The translations under genes and the position numbers were made by a program. 53,591 bases of DNA from Rikenellaceae bacterium (GTDB taxonomy: Bacteria > Bacteroidota > Bacteroidia > Bacteroidales > Rikenellaceae), in assembly GCA_017935625.1 (NCBI GenBank), contig JAGBHC010000037.1:1-53591 (forward strand), in the 5' to 3' direction. The notes below the pieces were generated by a model, which worked only from the letters and a program-made list of their open reading frames with translations, did not search any database and was not told the origin of the DNA. Shown here piece by piece: positions 50,934 through 53,591 of the stretch; the stretch's first letter is position 1, and each line of letters begins with the position of its first letter.

Positions 50934-51914
50934 ATGATAAATCTGATTAAGGCTCCGATAGAAAAAGAGTTGGAGAACTACGAGGAGTTCGCCCGCAAGG
51001 CCATCCGCAGCGAAGAACCCCTCCTGAACTCCATTCTCGACTACGTATTCGAGAACAAAGGCAAATCGCTGCGCCCCATGCTGGTCCTGCTTTCGGCGGG
51101 CATGCACTCCGCATCCCCCGCAGCGGGTCTGGGCAAGCGGGCCTATCTGGCAGCCATGCTCATCGAGATGATTCACACCGCATCGCTCATCCACGACGAC
51201 GTAATCGACGAGTCGGACACCCGGCGCGGACACCCCTCGGTCAATGCCCGCTGGAAGTCGCGCAACGCCGTGCTCACCGGCGACTACATCCTGGCCCGCA
51301 ACATGCAGGCGGGGCTGGAGAGCGGACAGTACGACCTGCTCACCTACGTCTCCCGGGCCATGGGCGAACTCTGCGAAGGCGAACTCTCACAGAGCGACCA
51401 CAGCGCACGGGTGGAGATGACGCGCCGCGACTACACCGACATCATCTACAAGAAGACCGCCGTGCTGATAGGCTCCGCCGCAGCCCTGGGGGCCCTGGCC
51501 GTAGGGGCCGGCAAAGAGGCCGTGAGCCGCATGCGCCGCTTCGGCGACTACCTCGGCATGGCCTTTCAGATTAAGGACGACATACTCGACTACACGGGTA
51601 TCGACATCGGCAAACCCGTGGGCAACGACCTGCGGGAGAAGAAGATAACCCTGCCTCTGCTGGCTCTGCTCGAGAAGTGCGGCCCCGAACGCCGCGAAGA
51701 GCTCACCGCGCTGCTCCGCGAAACGGACTCCCGTCCCGAGAACGTCGAGACGCTCCGCCGCACGGTCATCGAAGAGGGAGGAATCGAAACCGCCCGGCAG
51801 GTGATGCAGGAGTACGTGCAGAAGGCCGTCGCCCTGCTGGCCGACTACCCCCACTCCCACTACCGCACCTCGCTGGCCACGCTCTGCAGCTACGTGGCCG
51901 AACGGGAGAAGTAA
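50934..51914 (+). CDS. ispB: Polyprenyl (octaprenyl-type) diphosphate synthase
   Basis: 326 aa from ATG 50934. Head-to-tail condensation of isopentenyl diphosphate to build the long side chain of respiratory quinones. First Asp-rich motif in [16 protein letters not shown] (near 85-95), second in [15 protein letters not shown]. Also [12 protein letters not shown] and GDYILARNM. Length is typical of long-chain trans-prenyl synthases; the small residues before the first motif ([11 protein letters not shown]) fit long products. Upstream in-frame start at 50877 is unlikely. It supplies the tail for the menaquinone made via mqnB (inference). Confidence 0.93.
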   Translation: MINLIKAPIEKELENYEEFARKAIRSEEPLLNSILDYVFENKGKSLRPMLVLLSAGMHSASPAAGLGKRAYLAAMLIEMIHTASLIHDDVIDESDTRRGHPSVNARWKSRNAVLTGDYILARNMQAGLESGQYDLLTYVSRAMGELCEGELSQSDHSARVEMTRRDYTDIIYKKTAVLIGSAAALGALAVGAGKEAVSRMRRFGDYLGMAFQIKDDILDYTGIDIGKPVGNDLREKKITLPLLALLEKCGPERREELTALLRETDSRPENVETLRRTVIEEGGIETARQVMQEYVQKAVALLADYPHSHYRTSLATLCSYVAEREK

Positions 51915-51975
51915 ACACGGCCCGCACGTCGGGACCGGACACGCAAAACCTATCTATTCAACACACCGTAAAATC

Positions 51976-52545
51976 ATGTTTCTGGAGAGTGCCAACCACA
52001 AAGGATGGATTGAAGTAATCTGCGGCTCGATGTTCTCGGGCAAGACCGAAGAGCTCATCCGCCGCCTCAAACGCGCCCAATTCGCCAACCTGCGGGTCGA
52101 GATATTCAAACCCCAGATAGACACCCGCTACTCGGAAGAGGAGGTGGTCTCCCACGACGCCAATGTCATCCGTTCCACGCCGGTCGATTCGCCGGGCAAC
52201 ATCCTGCTGCTGGCCAGCGACGTGGATGTGGTGGGTATCGACGAAGCGCAGTTCTTCGACCACAGCATCGTACAGGTGTGCCGCCAGCTGGCCGACAACG
52301 GAGTGCGCGTCATCGTGGCCGGTCTGGACATGGACTACACCGGCAAACCCTTCGGCCCGATGCCCGACCTGATGGCCACGGCCGAATACGTCACCAAAGT
52401 GCACGCCATCTGCGTGCGGTGCGGCAACATCGCCCAGCACTCCCACCGCCTCACCTCCGACGACAAGCTGGTGATGCTCGGCGAAAAGGACACCTACGAA
52501 CCCATCTGCCGCCACTGCTTCAAGAAGTTGTCCGAACAGCGATAG
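51976..52545 (+). CDS. tdk: Thymidine kinase
   Basis: 189 aa. Salvage phosphorylation of thymidine; cytoplasmic type II enzyme. P-loop [17 protein letters not shown] at 18-34, Walker B-like [12 protein letters not shown] with the catalytic Glu, lasso-region Zn site of four Cys (CVRCGN and CRHCF), and [18 protein letters not shown]. Full length. It follows the polyprenyl synthase by 61 bases with no new promoter seen and is convergent with the peroxiredoxin. Confidence 0.95.
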   Translation: MFLESANHKGWIEVICGSMFSGKTEELIRRLKRAQFANLRVEIFKPQIDTRYSEEEVVSHDANVIRSTPVDSPGNILLLASDVDVVGIDEAQFFDHSIVQVCRQLADNGVRVIVAGLDMDYTGKPFGPMPDLMATAEYVTKVHAICVRCGNIAQHSHRLTSDDKLVMLGEKDTYEPICRHCFKKLSEQR

Positions 52546-52571
52546 TTCCCGCCGCGGCCGTCGGGCCCGCG

Positions 52572-53282
52572 CTACATGCGCCGGCCGGCCTTTTCGGCCT
52601 CCTCCTTCGAAAGCGGACGCATGCAGAAGAACCAGTCGCTGCAGACGGTGCCGGCCGGCTGATGCTCCATGCGCTCCTGCGCCTGCTCGTAGGTGGGCGG
52701 ATTGGCCACCATCACCTCGTCGCCGGGACGCCAGTCGGCAGGCAGCGCCACGCCGCAGCGGTCGATGGTCTGAAGCCCCACCAGCACGCGCTTCATCTCG
52801 TCGAAATTGCGGCCCAGGGCCATCGGATAGTAGACGATGGCGCGTATCACCCCCTTGGGGTCGATGAAAAAGAGCGCCCGCACGGCTTTGGTGTCGCTCT
52901 CGCCGGGGTGAATCATGCCGTACATGCGGGCCACGTTCATCGAGATGTCGTCGATGAGCGGGAAATTCATGCGGACGTTTTTCAAACCCTTGAACTCCAC
53001 CTTCTCGTGGATGTTCTTCAGCCAGGCGATGTGGCTGTACAACGACCCCACCGACAACCCCACCAGCCGGCAGTTGAGCTTCTCGAACTCCGGAGCCATC
53101 GAGCCGAAAAGCATGAACTCGGAGGTGCAGACGGGGGTAAAATCGGAGGGATGGCTGAAGAGTATCACCCACTTGCCCGAATAGTCGGAGGGGAAGAGCA
53201 CACTGCCCTGCGTGGTAGTGGCTTTGAATTCGGGTGCCTTGTCCCCGATGCGGGGCATGGTGCGCACGGTTTCGTATTCCAT
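52572..53282 (-). CDS. Prx6-type peroxiredoxin
   Basis: 236 aa. Thiol peroxidase that reduces hydrogen or organic peroxides; cytoplasmic. Peroxidatic Cys52 in SHPSDFTPVCTSEF, followed by LGMS-like LSVGSLYSHIAWL and FFIDPKGVIRAIVYYP. The long C-terminal domain is typical of Prx6. It carries CSDWFFC near residue 216, like the resolving-cysteine motif CxDWWxC of archaeal thiol peroxidases, so a 2-Cys mechanism is likely (inference). A fourth Cys is in DRCGVAL. No promoter match was seen upstream. Confidence 0.93.
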   Translation of the reverse strand: MEYETVRTMPRIGDKAPEFKATTTQGSVLFPSDYSGKWVILFSHPSDFTPVCTSEFMLFGSMAPEFEKLNCRLVGLSVGSLYSHIAWLKNIHEKVEFKGLKNVRMNFPLIDDISMNVARMYGMIHPGESDTKAVRALFFIDPKGVIRAIVYYPMALGRNFDEMKRVLVGLQTIDRCGVALPADWRPGDEVMVANPPTYEQAQERMEHQPAGTVCSDWFFCMRPLSKEEAEKAGRRM

Positions 53283-53349
53283 AGCAAAACGGTTTTAGAT
53301 TACGGTCCCTACCCCTGCAAAAACATTGCCCGAACGCCCCGCCGCATCT

Positions 53350-53591
53350 CCCGCCGACCGCTCCTCACCCCGCGACAACCCTACCACTCGTGCGACCTCA
53401 GCCCCCGAAAGTCCCCCTCTCACACCCGCCGACCGCTCTTCACCCCGCGACACCCCCTCCACCCGTGCGGACCGCTACCCAAGCAAACCCCAGCCCCCCG
53501 AAAGTCTCCCTCACACACCCGCCGACCGTTCCTTACCCCGCGACAACCCTACCACTCGTGCGACCTCAGCCCCCGAAAGTCCCCCTCTCAC
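53350..53591. repeat. Tandem repeat at the right edge
   Basis: Units start at 53350 (75 bp), 53425 (93 bp, with an insertion) and 53518 (cut by the window end), each opening CCCGCCGACCG and holding CACCCCGCGACA and CCCCCGAAAGTC. The first and third units are nearly identical, so a longer array probably continues beyond the window. Confidence 0.8.

Overview
The window looks like chromosomal DNA of a GC-rich member of the Bacteroidales, most likely Alistipes or a close relative (inference). It carries an A/V-type ATPase operon with a DUF2764 gene, a DUF4301 gene, TolB-like propeller lipoproteins, DUF3098 next to ftsX, futalosine hydrolase, and many copies of the Bacteroidota promoter element TAnnTTTG. 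Shine-Dalgarno sequences are mostly weak or absent.

Layout. 0-5 kb (minus strand): glycosyltransferase, DsbD, bacterioferritin and acyl-ACP thioesterase. 5.1-8.1 kb: a tyrosine recombinase, then a 194-bp segment bounded by perfect 25-bp inverted repeats that contains a promoter element facing away from two downstream paralogous exported CsgG-like genes. This is a strong candidate for a phase-variable promoter switch, read here in the OFF orientation. 8.1-9.6 kb: two tRNA-Leu genes, a candidate small RNA directly upstream of them, an orphan promoter and a 137-bp tandem repeat. 9.6-13.2 kb: murB-tilS-holA operon. 13.2-22.5 kb: DUF4301 and the V-ATPase genes E-DUF2764-A-B-D-I-K, ending in a strong terminator; the K subunit has a Na+-site signature. 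22.7-26 kb: surE and two tandem propeller lipoproteins. 26-27.1 kb: noncoding repeats, including copy A of a ~0.6-kb dispersed repeat. 27.1-31.4 kb: PfkB kinase, lipoprotein, a second copy of the small RNA, a membrane-anchored HTH regulator and a small secreted protein. 31.4-36 kb (minus strand): a RelA-type (p)ppGpp synthetase, futalosine hydrolase and Hsp15-like operon, plus a glycosyltransferase. 36-38.5 kb: gene-poor island with repeat copy B and an AT-rich block full of hairpins. 38.5-50.8 kb (minus strand): recJ-lipB-lipA, tatA-tatC, a MATE transporter broken by one in-frame amber codon, and YfhO-ftsX-DUF3098-uppP-truB. 50.9-53.3 kb: polyprenyl diphosphate synthase, thymidine kinase, and a convergent Prx6-type peroxiredoxin. 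The right edge runs into another tandem repeat.

The housekeeping genes cover the cell envelope (murB, uppP, ftsX, tat), lipoate, respiratory quinones (mqnB plus polyprenyl synthase), ion energetics (V-ATPase) and redox or iron defence. The most interesting parts are the invertible promoter system and the two-copy small RNA, whose 37-nt repeated core is complementary to the 5' leader of the DUF4301/V-ATPase transcript. All functional statements come from reading sequence; no database search was run.
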